A program made the translations under genes and the position numbers. Below the pieces are notes generated by a model. The model saw nothing but the letters and a program-made list of their open reading frames with translations, made no database searches and was not told the origin of the DNA. A DNA stretch of 23,454 nt from Salisapilia sapeloensis (Eukaryota > Oomycota > Peronosporomycetes > Peronosporales > Salisapiliaceae), in the NCBI GenBank assembly GCA_023334545.1, contig JAADVB010000264.1, positions 1 through 23,454 on the forward strand, in the 5' to 3' direction. Shown one piece after another: positions 1 to 10,050 of the stretch (position 1 is the stretch's first letter; each line of letters opens with the position of its first letter).

Positions 1-3000
1 CCATGAACTGACCCATGCGGTGGGCTTCACGCGCTAGAGACGTTTCACCAGCACCATTGGCCAGCTTACCTTCGAACATGGAGATCTGACTGAGCGCCAC
101 ATCTCGACCTTTACCACACTGCATGAACTCCACGTGCGTGACAAGACCGCCACGGAGCGTCGAGTTGAAACCAGCGAACACATCTTCTGACAAGTTGATA
201 CCTTTACTCGCTTTACTCAGTCCACCGCGTGTGAACGCAAGGACCTTGTCAAAGACATCCGGGTGACCGTAGTGCATACGGACGCAGAGCGGGTCGGCAA
301 GTACACGCTGCGAGAGCGTCACGAAGACCAGTTCCTGCCAGGTCTTGAACTTGGCGAGAGACGAAGCGTTACCGGTGAAGATATGCTCTCGCATACCAAT
401 GATCGAGACTGGCTTCTTAGAAGGATGGATGTCAGCAGTACGAAGGAGCTGCGGCATCTTGAGACACTCTTCAAAGTAATGTTCCTGGTTCATATCGATT
501 GTCTGGACAAACTCTCCGCGTGTGAACGGGACAGCGTTATTCTGGTTCTCTGGCTTACCTTCTCCCAGAATCGGGTCACCAGGGAGTTGGTAGCGGTACA
601 CTTCGACAATCTCTTCATTCTCGCTCTTGATCAAGACCGAATCAAACTCCTTAATGCCGTCACCGGCGTCAATGTTATCGACGTATGCGACACGAAGGTT
701 CGGATACTCTCGCAGCAAGTAGTCGATATCATCTGCCTGTGGCTTGCCTTCTTTCCGATGCTTGCCGTACACTTGGCAAGCGCAAATGTACGAGAACTTG
801 AGTCGGACCATATCCTGTAGTTGTGCTTGCTTTTGTTCCGCCGACTTGTTTGGGTTGGAACCAATCTCGAGCCAATGGAGGATCTTGATCGCATCTTCAT
901 ACAGCATCATGCCTTGCACTGTTCGAGCAAGTGTCTGACCTCGATAGGATGCCCACAATCGGATCTCCTGCGGATAGTCCCGTTGCGCCTCTTCCGCCGT
1001 ACTGACGTCGACACGTTCCAAAAAGTTCTCCCACTCTTCCTGATGGATTTTGGTGAGGTACTTGAGGATCGTAAGGTTTTTCCCGTCTTCCTCGACCTTC
1101 TGGAAGATCGGGTGATTGACGAGTGGATTGTTTAAGTCTTCCATTGAAAAGAGGACCGTCTCGGCGTAAAATGGCGTGACGACACTAAAGGAGCGCATCT
1201 CCTTGATCGCACGTAGCTGCGGGATGTCCATCGCGAGGGATTTCATAAAGAAACCGAGACGACGTTGAGCTTCACCTGTGCGTGGCATGGCTTCTGAGCG
1301 TTCGAGAGATAGCAGAAGACAGGCACGTGTGGCGGCACCCATGGCCGTATCACTCGTAAAGAGGTTGACGAGACCACGAGAAGCATACACGTATCCACTA
1401 ACGCTCGAGCAGAACTTGGTGTTGCCAAACTTGCGTTGGAGCGAAGGATCGACACAGAAGGCTTGGAGATTGTTTAGGAAAGCTTCCATCTTCGAGACAA
1501 AGTTGCGGATGACACCCATCGTATGGACGTGTGCGCCAGGGATATGATGGGACTGGACGTCTGGATCCGGAAGGTCCAAGATCTCTTCCAGCAAGTCGAC
1601 TGCAGCAGCACGTAGACGCGGGAGTTCTCGCACGTGGAAGTTCTGCATGAAGCCGCCGTTGGCTGCAATCTCTTCAATCGCGTGGAAGCCGTCCAACACT
1701 TCTGAATCGTCTGTACCGAAGAGTGCTTGTAAGACGTACGTGGAGGCAGTGAAGAAGGAGCGAATGGCCGAGAGGCAATCGCTTTCAACCAGTCCGACAC
1801 GCAGCTGACTCTCGCCCTTGCCTTCCTTGACGGTCTTGATCGTCAAGTTCATGGCTTCTCCGAGCTTACCGGCGGATAAAAAGACAGGCTCAAAGACTTC
1901 TCCGTTGCTACGAATGTCGTACTGCAGGATCGCAGCTTCCTTATCGTCCAAGAGATCGTTTTCACGGAAAGAGTTGACAATTTCATTCCAAACGACGACG
2001 AAACGCAGCATCATCTGCGACTCGTATGCGGCAGCCATCATACTCGCACGCGAACCGTTCGAGGAAGGTGACGCAGCGTCATTGGATCGAGCGAGAGACG
2101 TGACGATCTTCTGGTCAAAGAGCTGCGGGGCGACGCGGAAGGCTTTGGACATTTCCTTGGCACCATGGATCTCACCTGCTTTCATGAGGATGCCCATGAA
2201 GGCACCGAGGAGCGCTTGGAAGATGGTAAAGTAAATCTGCGTATCGTAGTTGAAGATGAAGACAACTGGTGCCCAGAGTGCGATGATGATACCAATGTTA
2301 TGGAAGGACACAAGCGAGCTCTGGTACTCAATGTCCATGTCGTAGACAGCCAAGGACGGCAGCATGAGCGGACGCACGAGGATCACGTAGGAAACGATGG
2401 CCTTGAGGATCCACAGCAGAGCCCAGTACAAGACGTACTTGTACTGGTATCGGAACGGCGCGTTCATCTTGCGACCGACGTACGACGTCGCACCTTCACG
2501 TACGAATTTTGCAAGAAAAGTATCTCCGACGAGCTGCGGCGAGAAGGCATAGGCGAGCATAATGAGGACACCAGGCGCGAGGAAGACGATGAAAAGCGGC
2601 CAGAACTTGTTCAATAAAGAAGTCGTTCGCTCCTCATGCATCGACTGGAACATGGTCACACCAAAGAGGACGGCAAAGCCACCGTTCCAGATCATACGAA
2701 CCATAAGGGCAGAACCATAAGACCAGCTCCTGGACGAGCTTTCCTTCTTTTCACCAGAGATAACCAAATGCCATCCATGACACGCTTCCAACACTGTCTT
2801 ACAAAATGCAAGAGCAGCGACACAAAAGCCAATAGACACGACAGCGAGTTTCAAGGCGCGATCCGTGTATGGCTCGACGGTTTCTCCAATGGACGAGAAC
2901 TGGTCAAAGCCAGACTTACCTCCATCCGGCGAAATGGCGACGGAGAAGGCGAGAACCGAGAGCAGGACGAGGAAAATGAGGTTGAACTGGAAGATGCGGT

Positions 3001-3856
3001 AGTAGTTGAGCACGAGCGTGAAGATCGATCGGTGCTCGTAGAACGTCTTCCCGTGGTTCTGACCGAGCTCTTCCCCGACACGATCGACTGGAATCGAGAG
3101 TGCATGGACTTTCCAAAAGTATTCGTTAATGTCGTCGTAGTTACGGATTTTGACGTGCTCCAGCGGCTTGTTGAGCTTATTCCGTCGCTTCATGTTCGAC
3201 GCTTCGTACCAAATCGGCCGAATGACGTGGAGGAGGAACCATCCATCCTGTCGACGGTCATTTCCGGCCGGATCGGCGTTCACGAGCGTCATGAGCTGGT
3301 GGAAAATGTAGCAGAGACATTCCGGCATGTGTCGGACGTTCGCGGCTTCTCCCCAAATCAAAAAGTAGAGCATCAAGTCCATGTGGTACGGATGCTTGAG
3401 ACTGCCGTTGACGCCTCCCGTGTAGCTCACGGGCGGTGTCTTGAGGAACTGGCACCAGTCGCGGTAGTTGGACGTGAGCTTCGAGTGCAAATCCAAGAGA
3501 GGCTGCTCCGCCGGCGCGCCACGTTCACACCGGGCTCTTCCGTTCGCTAGTAGCAAAAGGACGTGCTCCCTCTGGTTCGCGACGGAGCCTTCTTGGAATC
3601 CGAACTTGGCCTTGAGCAAGTCGCAGCAGTAGTCGATGGAGGCTTCATCGTCATCGACTTCCCGAGCTCCCTTGTCGACATGCGGCTTCGACTGACTAGT
3701 CGACGAGTCGGTATCAGAAGACGGTCCGGCAACATCGAGTCCCGTGAGTCTCATGCTAAGTTTTTCCTCTCCATTGCGTTCCGAATGCGTACGTCGTCGA
3801 TCTGCATCAAGCTCAAAGTAGTTCGAGCTAGCACGACGGCGACTTTGGGACGCCAT
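1..3856 (-). CDS. Beta-1,3-glucan (callose) synthase, GT48/FKS1-like; 3' end beyond window
   Basis: This is a plasma-membrane glucan synthase that would polymerise UDP-glucose into beta-1,3-glucan for the cell wall. One frame is open from ATG 3856 to the window edge (about 1285 residues), and the C-terminus lies outside. The start is the first ATG after an in-frame TAA near 3907. Seen: an FKS1 domain-1 signature (LIWGEAANVRHMPECLCYIF, about residues 163-185); several hydrophobic segments between about residues 285 and 560; a long hydrophilic loop; then the glucan synthase domain, beginning with KEMRSFSVVTPFYAE near residue 885 and continuing with MHYGHPDVFDK, RGGLSKASKGINLSED, FNSTLRGG and QCGKGRDVALSQISMFEGK. 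These are hallmark strings of the family. Plant and oomycete members run to about 1900-2200 residues, so roughly a third is missing, including the C-terminal membrane block. No intron is needed in the visible part. Fungal-type FKS and plant-type callose synthase cannot be fully separated here, but the domain-1 string is closer to the plant type. Confidence 0.96.
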   Translation of the reverse strand, partial: MASQSRRRASSNYFELDADRRRTHSERNGEEKLSMRLTGLDVAGPSSDTDSSTSQSKPHVDKGAREVDDDEASIDYCCDLLKAKFGFQEGSVANQREHVLLLLANGRARCERGAPAEQPLLDLHSKLTSNYRDWCQFLKTPPVSYTGGVNGSLKHPYHMDLMLYFLIWGEAANVRHMPECLCYIFHQLMTLVNADPAGNDRRQDGWFLLHVIRPIWYEASNMKRRNKLNKPLEHVKIRNYDDINEYFWKVHALSIPVDRVGEELGQNHGKTFYEHRSIFTLVLNYYRIFQFNLIFLVLLSVLAFSVAISPDGGKSGFDQFSSIGETVEPYTDRALKLAVVSIGFCVAALAFCKTVLEACHGWHLVISGEKKESSSRSWSYGSALMVRMIWNGGFAVLFGVTMFQSMHEERTTSLLNKFWPLFIVFLAPGVLIMLAYAFSPQLVGDTFLAKFVREGATSYVGRKMNAPFRYQYKYVLYWALLWILKAIVSYVILVRPLMLPSLAVYDMDIEYQSSLVSFHNIGIIIALWAPVVFIFNYDTQIYFTIFQALLGAFMGILMKAGEIHGAKEMSKAFRVAPQLFDQKIVTSLARSNDAASPSSNGSRASMMAAAYESQMMLRFVVVWNEIVNSFRENDLLDDKEAAILQYDIRSNGEVFEPVFLSAGKLGEAMNLTIKTVKEGKGESQLRVGLVESDCLSAIRSFFTASTYVLQALFGTDDSEVLDGFHAIEEIAANGGFMQNFHVRELPRLRAAAVDLLEEILDLPDPDVQSHHIPGAHVHTMGVIRNFVSKMEAFLNNLQAFCVDPSLQRKFGNTKFCSSVSGYVYASRGLVNLFTSDTAMGAATRACLLLSLERSEAMPRTGEAQRRLGFFMKSLAMDIPQLRAIKEMRSFSVVTPFYAETVLFSMEDLNNPLVNHPIFQKVEEDGKNLTILKYLTKIHQEEWENFLERVDVSTAEEAQRDYPQEIRLWASYRGQTLARTVQGMMLYEDAIKILHWLEIGSNPNKSAEQKQAQLQDMVRLKFSYICACQVYGKHRKEGKPQADDIDYLLREYPNLRVAYVDNIDAGDGIKEFDSVLIKSENEEIVEVYRYQLPGDPILGEGKPENQNNAVPFTRGEFVQTIDMNQEHYFEECLKMPQLLRTADIHPSKKPVSIIGMREHIFTGNASSLAKFKTWQELVFVTLSQRVLADPLCVRMHYGHPDVFDKVLAFTRGGLSKASKGINLSEDVFAGFNSTLRGGLVTHVEFMQCGKGRDVALSQISMFEGKLANGAGETSLAREAHRMGQFM

Positions 3857-4365
3857 AATGACAGGTCGTACGAATGAAAAAGTACTTGTGGTGCAAGTAA
3901 GTAGTTATGGACAAACGGTGCTCGAAGTAAGAGCGTGGGAGAGTTGCTATCGTCCGTTTCTCGTACTGAGCCGACTCCCTGGCGAAAGAGAAAACGGGTT
4001 TGCCACTATTCAGTTCCGACCACTTGCTTTCACTATACGCGTTACGAACGGTGGCGAACGTGTTGGAAAAAGCAGCCAATCATCTAGTTGATTGGAATCG
4101 ATAAATTTTCAATTGGATTTTATCGTGGGAGGTGGGTGACTCGATAGGCTTTTGTATGTAAAGGAGAATGGATGGATTGTAGACGCACTTAGGGGACGAG
4201 TGTGCTTCGTAGAAAAGGAACCTAGGAGCTCGTTCGAGGGAAGGTAGTAAGGTATACAATGTAACGCTCACAGGTGGTAACGACGGGACAATGGATGTTG
4301 ATGTGCGATCTAAAAATACCCACGTGACGAGCAAAGATACATACTTAATGGGCGTAAAAGTCTTC
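3857..4365. other. Intergenic: upstream of callose synthase, downstream of START-FYVE gene 1
   Basis: This 509 bp gap separates two minus-strand genes, so it should hold the promoter and 5' UTR of the callose synthase gene and the 3' UTR of the START-FYVE gene. Short open frames of about 80 codons cross it on both strands, but none shows recognisable protein features or a continuation across a splice. I found no clear core promoter motif by eye. Confidence 0.6.
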
Positions 4366-7300
4366 CTAATCTCGTAGTTCAGGTTCCAGCTCTCGGAGGC
4401 ACACGGCTAATGCTTCAGGCTCCACCACGCGCATAGTAATACGATCTGTTAGGGCGACAAAGCCAGCCAACGATAGTAGCCGGACCAAGCTGGGTGTCTC
4501 CCGCTTCATCCGGGCGTACCGGATGTCCTCATGGTACAGCGTTCGGAACTTGGACCGAACACCTTCATGATGCAGCGATCGCAAGACCTTGAAGATCGAC
4601 TCCAGTTTCCGACGGCGTTCCCATGCCGATGGACACTCGGCCTTTAACGCTGCGAGACAAGCTCTTACTTTACCCATCAGCTCTTCGACTCGATGCGCGG
4701 ACGATTGATGGTGGGCGGGCACCCCATCACTCCACGCTGGGCTTTGGCTGTATAAATCGTCCATACTGCCCAGCTGACCTGGCATCATGAAGGCAGTGTA
4801 CTTGACTTCTTGGGGCAAAGAGCTGCTTCGAGGTCGCTCCAGACTGCGGATGAGCTCTCGTAGCTCGGTGCTATTGTCATGATTCGTGGCAGAACTATCA
4901 TCCGACTCTTGCTCTCGACTAATCGCTTCCTTGTCTCGCGTATGATCACCTTCGTACTGTAAAAAGAGCGACTGCTGGTCATCCATGTCCATCACCGCCA
5001 AGTCTTCATCGTCAACGTCGGAGGAATCGTACTCGTCATCGAGCACGAAGCGGTTTCCAGCCATCACATGATAGTTGCCATAGTCAGATCCACTATCACC
5101 CGTAGCGAATGAGATGGCCGACATGCCTCGTGGCAGACCAGGATCATCATCTTCTCTCGTCCATTTCATATCGACGCTATCCCGTCGCCCCACTCGCTCC
5201 TTTTCTTGACCGATATTGCGGTCTTCACTTGAACTCATTACACCACGTAGCTCCGACACGAGTGCTTCTGTCGTTAATTTTGGTACTTCCTGTCGGTACA
5301 AGTGTCCTTTTGCAGGCTTACTAGCAGACGCCTGAGCCGCAGCAGCAGCAGCGGCACGATCGATGTCGGTCTGACCACGCTGACCAAAGACATTGAAGAC
5401 GCTTTCAATCTCTGCCTGGGCAGACTGTTCGTACACTGCATCTAGGTCACTATCTGCTTCTGGTTCATCCGAGAGATTGTACGCTGATAGTTTATGCTGA
5501 GCGGACAATAAACTACTCTGCAATTCATGAATCTTGCGTTCCAAATCTTGCACCTCTTCCATGCGCACGCTATGAGTGGATGTCGCACGCAACAGTCTCT
5601 TGTCTTCTGGAGGAGACGCTGCAGTCGCCATGGCCATGGCATAGTTATGTGATGAATAAGGATTAAACTGCTCGTCTGAATCCGTGCTGCCTATACTATC
5701 GTAACTTTCATCTAATCGCTCTTCCTCCGCGTCTTCCGATGCGACAGAAGACAGGAACGCTTGTCCAGCTTGTTCCGTCGCTCGAGCAGCGGCAAAGGTA
5801 ATACGAGCGACATTTTGGAACTGGTCAGCAGTCATCCGTTCGGGAGGCGTGAGCGTTCCTGTGGTATTCGCCAAAGCCGCGTCAAAGTTCGCAACCGAGC
5901 TCTCAAGTGTCGATCGAATGCGTGTGAGCTGGTCGCGTAGCTGACTCGCACTCACTTCATCTTCTGCATACTCAGCTTCCGCCAATGCCATGTTGATGGT
6001 ATCTCGAATCTCTCGAATGTGGTTGACGATTTCTGTTAGCGCTTCGACCTGGTCTTTATTCTCTCGCTCGTCTCTGCTTCGAGGAGGTGCGAGTACAAGT
6101 TGATTCTCCTTGGCGGCAACTGTCTTCTGGTCATTGTACGTCGCCAGCTGACGCTCTGTCTTGGCAAGTACATTGTCTTCGTCCCTCTTCCGAGAACTCG
6201 CTTTCTTCCGATCATGTGACTCGCGCATACGGAAGAGCATTTCTTCGTACGAATCATGACGAGGAGAGCGTAGACCACGGATGTAGGACTCTGTGTCGCC
6301 ATTTGAAGTGGACGTTTCGAGCTGTTGGGATGGAGCTTGCGAGTCCGGAGCAGACGTCGCGTGGATCATGCACTCGGAACAAATGCGCAGGTGGGCAATG
6401 CCAAAGATAGGTTCCTCTAATTCACGCAATGGTGCACATGTACTACAACAGACTTCGCCACAAGCGCGACAATGGTGTTTGCGCCGGAAGTAGAAACCTC
6501 GTAGACATACTGCACAAGCCTTGCGTTCGGCATTGGGTATCCACTGCCATTCTTCTAGGAAACGTAGACTACTAACTCGTTGCCGATCAACGAGGAATGG
6601 CAATCGAGCACACGTTCTTGCGATCTGTTGCTGCAACACTTTGTCGAGGACCTGTCGTAAGGAATTTGGCAAGTCGCCATCGATCTGTGCAATCACTGTG
6701 ACTTTAAGCGTATTTGGTTGATGAGTTCTAGATATGATAATGCCTGTACGTGAAAAGTAGCCACGTACGATACCATAGTTATCTAAAGGAGGTACTTCCT
6801 TGTCCCGAGTGATGGACTCTTGGACGCAGAATCCCACCACGCTCGAGCCAGGAGGTGCATCGCGTTTACCAGCATACTCCAAGTAGCAAAAGTCGACGGC
6901 TTTATGACTACTAGGTGCTGGCGGACGTAATGCTAGCCATTTAATCGCACGATAGGAATAAGCAGGTCGCATCTGCGCAACAGACGATGGAAACGCGAAC
7001 AATGTCCGTCCATCGGCAAATGTATCCTGTAGCAGATACTTTTGTGTCTTTCGTACGTCTTTCGTTTTCACTTTTGCAACGGCTTGCAAGACTTCGTCAA
7101 CACGCACATCGGGCAGTTCGACACTGGCTTTCAGCAATGTCGATGCCTGTGGTGACCGAGCGCCAGGACGCACATCAAGAAACTGCGCTCGTTGGCACCG
7201 CACGCCACTAATTCGCGCCGACTCACCCCACTTATACGCAAGGTCAGCGTCTTCGATGGCACGAACGAGCTGTGCTATTCGGTCCTTGCCTAAACGTTTA

Positions 7301-7398
7301 TAGAAGCGAAGTTCCTCTTGATTGAGTGCGAGTTGTGGGAAGAAGGACTCCCGGAGAGGGAACTCTACTCCTTGATGGGGTCTACCCCTCGTCTGCAT
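4366..7398 (-). CDS. START-like + FYVE zinc finger protein with C-terminal PUB-like domain (1010 aa)
   Basis: This is probably a membrane-associated lipid or phosphoinositide sensor on endosomes. From N to C: a START/SRPBCC-like region (about residues 15-265; VDFCYLEYAGK, GFCVQESITRDKEVPPL); a FYVE finger (about 280-345) with CAVC, the basic core RRKHHCRACGEVCC, STC and CSEC, so all zinc ligands and the RKHHCR phosphoinositide patch are present, while the usual WxxD reads WIPN; helical segments (about 440-510 and 620-650); an Ala run; a long Ser/Asp-rich disordered part; and a folded C-terminus (about 903-1008) with KFRTLYHEDIRYARM and LLSLAGF that resembles a PUB domain, a p97/VCP C-tail binder. 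It has a single exon and an ATG start. The next gene upstream is its paralogue in the same orientation, ending 213 bp away. START-FYVE architecture is common in oomycetes. The exact ligand is unknown and the PUB call is tentative. Confidence 0.9.
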   Translation of the reverse strand: MQTRGRPHQGVEFPLRESFFPQLALNQEELRFYKRLGKDRIAQLVRAIEDADLAYKWGESARISGVRCQRAQFLDVRPGARSPQASTLLKASVELPDVRVDEVLQAVAKVKTKDVRKTQKYLLQDTFADGRTLFAFPSSVAQMRPAYSYRAIKWLALRPPAPSSHKAVDFCYLEYAGKRDAPPGSSVVGFCVQESITRDKEVPPLDNYGIVRGYFSRTGIIISRTHQPNTLKVTVIAQIDGDLPNSLRQVLDKVLQQQIARTCARLPFLVDRQRVSSLRFLEEWQWIPNAERKACAVCLRGFYFRRKHHCRACGEVCCSTCAPLRELEEPIFGIAHLRICSECMIHATSAPDSQAPSQQLETSTSNGDTESYIRGLRSPRHDSYEEMLFRMRESHDRKKASSRKRDEDNVLAKTERQLATYNDQKTVAAKENQLVLAPPRSRDERENKDQVEALTEIVNHIREIRDTINMALAEAEYAEDEVSASQLRDQLTRIRSTLESSVANFDAALANTTGTLTPPERMTADQFQNVARITFAAARATEQAGQAFLSSVASEDAEEERLDESYDSIGSTDSDEQFNPYSSHNYAMAMATAASPPEDKRLLRATSTHSVRMEEVQDLERKIHELQSSLLSAQHKLSAYNLSDEPEADSDLDAVYEQSAQAEIESVFNVFGQRGQTDIDRAAAAAAAQASASKPAKGHLYRQEVPKLTTEALVSELRGVMSSSEDRNIGQEKERVGRRDSVDMKWTREDDDPGLPRGMSAISFATGDSGSDYGNYHVMAGNRFVLDDEYDSSDVDDEDLAVMDMDDQQSLFLQYEGDHTRDKEAISREQESDDSSATNHDNSTELRELIRSLERPRSSSLPQEVKYTAFMMPGQLGSMDDLYSQSPAWSDGVPAHHQSSAHRVEELMGKVRACLAALKAECPSAWERRRKLESIFKVLRSLHHEGVRSKFRTLYHEDIRYARMKRETPSLVRLLSLAGFVALTDRITMRVVEPEALAVCLRELEPELRD
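5339..5352 (-). repeat. Short GCA/TGC trinucleotide run coding for poly-Ala
   Basis: A run of GCA units on the plus strand lies in the minus-strand START-FYVE frame and contributes to an alanine stretch (RAAAAAAAQASAS) between the helical part and the disordered tail. It is a small microsatellite that could vary in length without breaking the frame. Confidence 0.6.
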
Positions 7399-7611
7399 GC
7401 GTCGCGTGAACTGTACAATTGTGCCTTGGTGATATACAGACTAGGAAGAGGAGGAGGGATTGTGGGAGCGACAGGTGGAACTGATGCCGGCGATCAGCAA
7501 CAGTTTCGCGATGGTACGAAGGAAGATCGGCGGAGTGATAGATGGATCGTTTGTCGCAACAAGGAAGAACAGGTTGGTAGAAGATTTTGATTAATGTTAA
7601 TGAGGAAAAAG

Positions 7612-10050
7612 TTACATGCCATCTCGTTCATTCGATGGTGCGCCAGTGGATTGGCCACTCGACCCTCGCTTTCGAGGTCGCAAGCCCTCCAAGAAGTCTC
7701 GAAAGTCGGTATGATCTTCCCGTCCACGCTGCTTCTTACGCGGACGTGGGTACAAAGATGGACCTGGTGCTTCCCGAGAATCCGACATATCAAAGTACGC
7801 TTCAGCATTGTCCAGCGAGATCTCGTCTTCTCGAGAAGACCTGCGCTCGCCAGTGTACTCTTCCGACTGGCGGCTGCTGCGACGAGTACCGATGTGTGGC
7901 CTCGGATACCTGTCAGAGTCTTCACTCCCGTCGTACGACTCAAACTCCAATCCTTCATGCCGCTCATCATAGTCGAAGCCGGCATCATCCGACAAGTCCG
8001 ACAGTGCCATAGCTTCTGACCTCTGTCGGTTGGATGGGTACACTGATGTCCATGGATGGGTCGGTGCCGGTGGAGGCGGCATCCTCGGTCTCGAAGGCGC
8101 CGTATGGACAGAGTTTCCACTGCTTGGCGGACGGTTGACGAGATCACTCGTGCTCATGACACTCCGCAGCTTGTGTACCATGTCTGTACTCAGCTTCGCC
8201 GGTGTCCTCTCTTCTTCCAGATCAAAGTCATCACTGGCGGTAGTCGGAGGCGACTTGCTACTCGCTTGAGACCCCTCTGGCTCTGGCTCATCCTGTGTCG
8301 AAGACGAGTGCGGCATCGGCTGATTGTCCAGTCGTCGCTGCAGCTTCTCCATCTTACTCGCCATCCGATTCCTCGGCTGTGTCTCTTCCTGCGGTCCGTT
8401 CACAGCTCGAGCGATCGACAGCATACTATCGGACAATTCGATCTGATCCAGTCGATCGGGATTAAAGTTCCGTTGTCGTCGTGGGAAGTTACTTAAACTG
8501 CTTTCCTGCTCATCATCCGAAGAACCATGCTCGGATACGGATTGATACGATGTGCCATCTAAGATTTCTCCTGCATGCTGATAATTCACGATCGAGCTAC
8601 TAGAATCACTATCTCTTCTTCGGCTTGCTTCCAATTGAGCATACGCTCTCTGACCTTCGAGCGATGCCAAAACGGCGTCAATATTCGATCCTGACACATC
8701 CAACTTGTCACGTAGCTTGCGAATACGAGAGTACACGTCGCTATGATCGCTACCGTTGTTCGAACCAACTTCGGACAGCGCGCCGTCGATAGATGTGCGT
8801 AGCTGTCGGATACGCTCCACTAGCTCTGCGACGGATAAATCATTGTCTTCTCGACTCTTGCGGCCGTGGTTCGAGCCGTGACGTAGACGCTGTGCCATCT
8901 CATCGATTGAGATTTGACGTGTCTGTTGGTTGGCTAAGCCTTGAATGTACGTCTCGGTGCCTCCGTTCGAGCTCTGTAATTCACTCCTTTCAATCGTCGA
9001 TCGACGTGTCTTCTGAGCTGCTGCCTGTGCCATACATTGGGAACAGACACGAAGGTGTGTTATGTCGAAAAGAGGTTCTTCCAGCTCACGCAATGGCGCA
9101 CAGGAAGCACATACGACTTCACCACACGTCTGACAGTGCTGCTTTCGACGAAAGTAAAATCCGCGTTGGCATACGTTGCAGCACTTGCGGTCGGCAGATG
9201 CGACCCAGTCCCATTCTTCGAGGTACTGCAGCCTACCAACACGCTGGCGTTCCAAGAGTCCTCGAACGCGATGGATGGACCCGACGCACTCGCTCATTAA
9301 AGCTTCCATCGCAGAGCGTAAGGGAGGAGCTAACTCGCCGTTGATCTGGGCGACGGATGTGACTTGGAGGACATTTTGCTGCTGCGTCCGAGTAATGATA
9401 ATACCAGTGCGAGTCCACATTCCTCTTTGGATGCCATATTTATTCAATTTCGGCACTTCTTGATCGCGACTGACGCTCTCTTGGATACAAAAGCCGACGG
9501 TCGAAGTGTCTCCACCGGTTGCCTTCTTCTTTCCTGCATATTCCAAGTAGCTAAAATCGATCGGAGATGCATTCTGATCTTGCGATTTGCGTAGTAAACA
9601 CCATTTCAAAGCTCTGTATGCATACGCTGGCTTTTTGTGTCCCGATGCGACGGGGAACGTTAGGAGTGTCTGCGTATCTACAAAGTTATCTCCGTACAAG
9701 TACCGGAGTGTCCGACGCGAATCTTTGGTTTTCACACGCGCAATGGCTTCGAGTACTTCGTCGATCGTCACGTCGACGACCTGCACGGAAGCCTTTAAAA
9801 GCGTGGCTTGGGAGGAGGATTTACGAGCACGATGGTGAGATTCGGCCCTCGTGCGATATACTTGAGCCTTGCGTCCGCCAGCTTTCGTAGACCGGAGCGG
9901 GGCCCAATCGTAGCGGCAGTCGGCATCGTCGACAATACGCACGAGATCGTCCACACGTTCTCGACCGAGTCGGCGGTACGTCATGAGATCATCTACCCCT
10001 AGTACTAGCTGGGGGAAGAACCCGGGCGGCACAGGCACGCTTAGTGTCAT
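7612..10050 (-). CDS. START-like + FYVE-type zinc finger protein, tandem paralogue without PUB-like end (812 aa)
   Basis: This is a tandem duplicate of the gene at 4366-7398, and the two N-terminal 340 residues align almost throughout (FFPQL, VxTKDxRxTxxYL, FxYLEYAGK, GFCxQESxxRDxEVPxL, RTGIIIxRT). It has a START-like region (about residues 10-265) followed by a FYVE-type finger (about 281-345) with CNVC, CQTC, CASC and CSQC, so zinc binding looks intact. The phosphoinositide patch is altered: RRKHHCR of the paralogue is RRKQHCQ here, and the WxxD position is Ser. It may therefore bind PI3P weakly or not at all. The tail is disordered, rich in Ser, Asp and Arg, with a basic stretch near the C-terminus (PRPRKKQRGRED, LRPRKRG) that could act as a nuclear localisation signal. 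Acidic tail strings parallel those of the paralogue, but the protein stops where the paralogue continues into its PUB-like domain. It has a single exon and an ATG start. Confidence 0.9.
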   Translation of the reverse strand: MTLSVPVPPGFFPQLVLGVDDLMTYRRLGRERVDDLVRIVDDADCRYDWAPLRSTKAGGRKAQVYRTRAESHHRARKSSSQATLLKASVQVVDVTIDEVLEAIARVKTKDSRRTLRYLYGDNFVDTQTLLTFPVASGHKKPAYAYRALKWCLLRKSQDQNASPIDFSYLEYAGKKKATGGDTSTVGFCIQESVSRDQEVPKLNKYGIQRGMWTRTGIIITRTQQQNVLQVTSVAQINGELAPPLRSAMEALMSECVGSIHRVRGLLERQRVGRLQYLEEWDWVASADRKCCNVCQRGFYFRRKQHCQTCGEVVCASCAPLRELEEPLFDITHLRVCSQCMAQAAAQKTRRSTIERSELQSSNGGTETYIQGLANQQTRQISIDEMAQRLRHGSNHGRKSREDNDLSVAELVERIRQLRTSIDGALSEVGSNNGSDHSDVYSRIRKLRDKLDVSGSNIDAVLASLEGQRAYAQLEASRRRDSDSSSSIVNYQHAGEILDGTSYQSVSEHGSSDDEQESSLSNFPRRQRNFNPDRLDQIELSDSMLSIARAVNGPQEETQPRNRMASKMEKLQRRLDNQPMPHSSSTQDEPEPEGSQASSKSPPTTASDDFDLEEERTPAKLSTDMVHKLRSVMSTSDLVNRPPSSGNSVHTAPSRPRMPPPPAPTHPWTSVYPSNRQRSEAMALSDLSDDAGFDYDERHEGLEFESYDGSEDSDRYPRPHIGTRRSSRQSEEYTGERRSSREDEISLDNAEAYFDMSDSREAPGPSLYPRPRKKQRGREDHTDFRDFLEGLRPRKRGSSGQSTGAPSNERDGM

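Noticed and set aside
263-820. A 185-codon plus-strand open frame
   Set aside because: It lies antisense to the glucan synthase catalytic domain and has no support of its own.
2636-3550. A 304-codon open frame on the plus strand
   Set aside because: It is antisense to the callose synthase, whose family motifs are unmistakable on the minus strand. The plus-strand translation is charged and repetitive with no domain pattern, as expected of a codon-bias shadow.
7494-8147. A 217-codon minus-strand open frame overlapping the 3' end of the second START-FYVE gene
   Set aside because: It overlaps that gene's disordered tail in another frame. I also checked it and the 213 bp gap for a remnant PUB-like domain and saw none.
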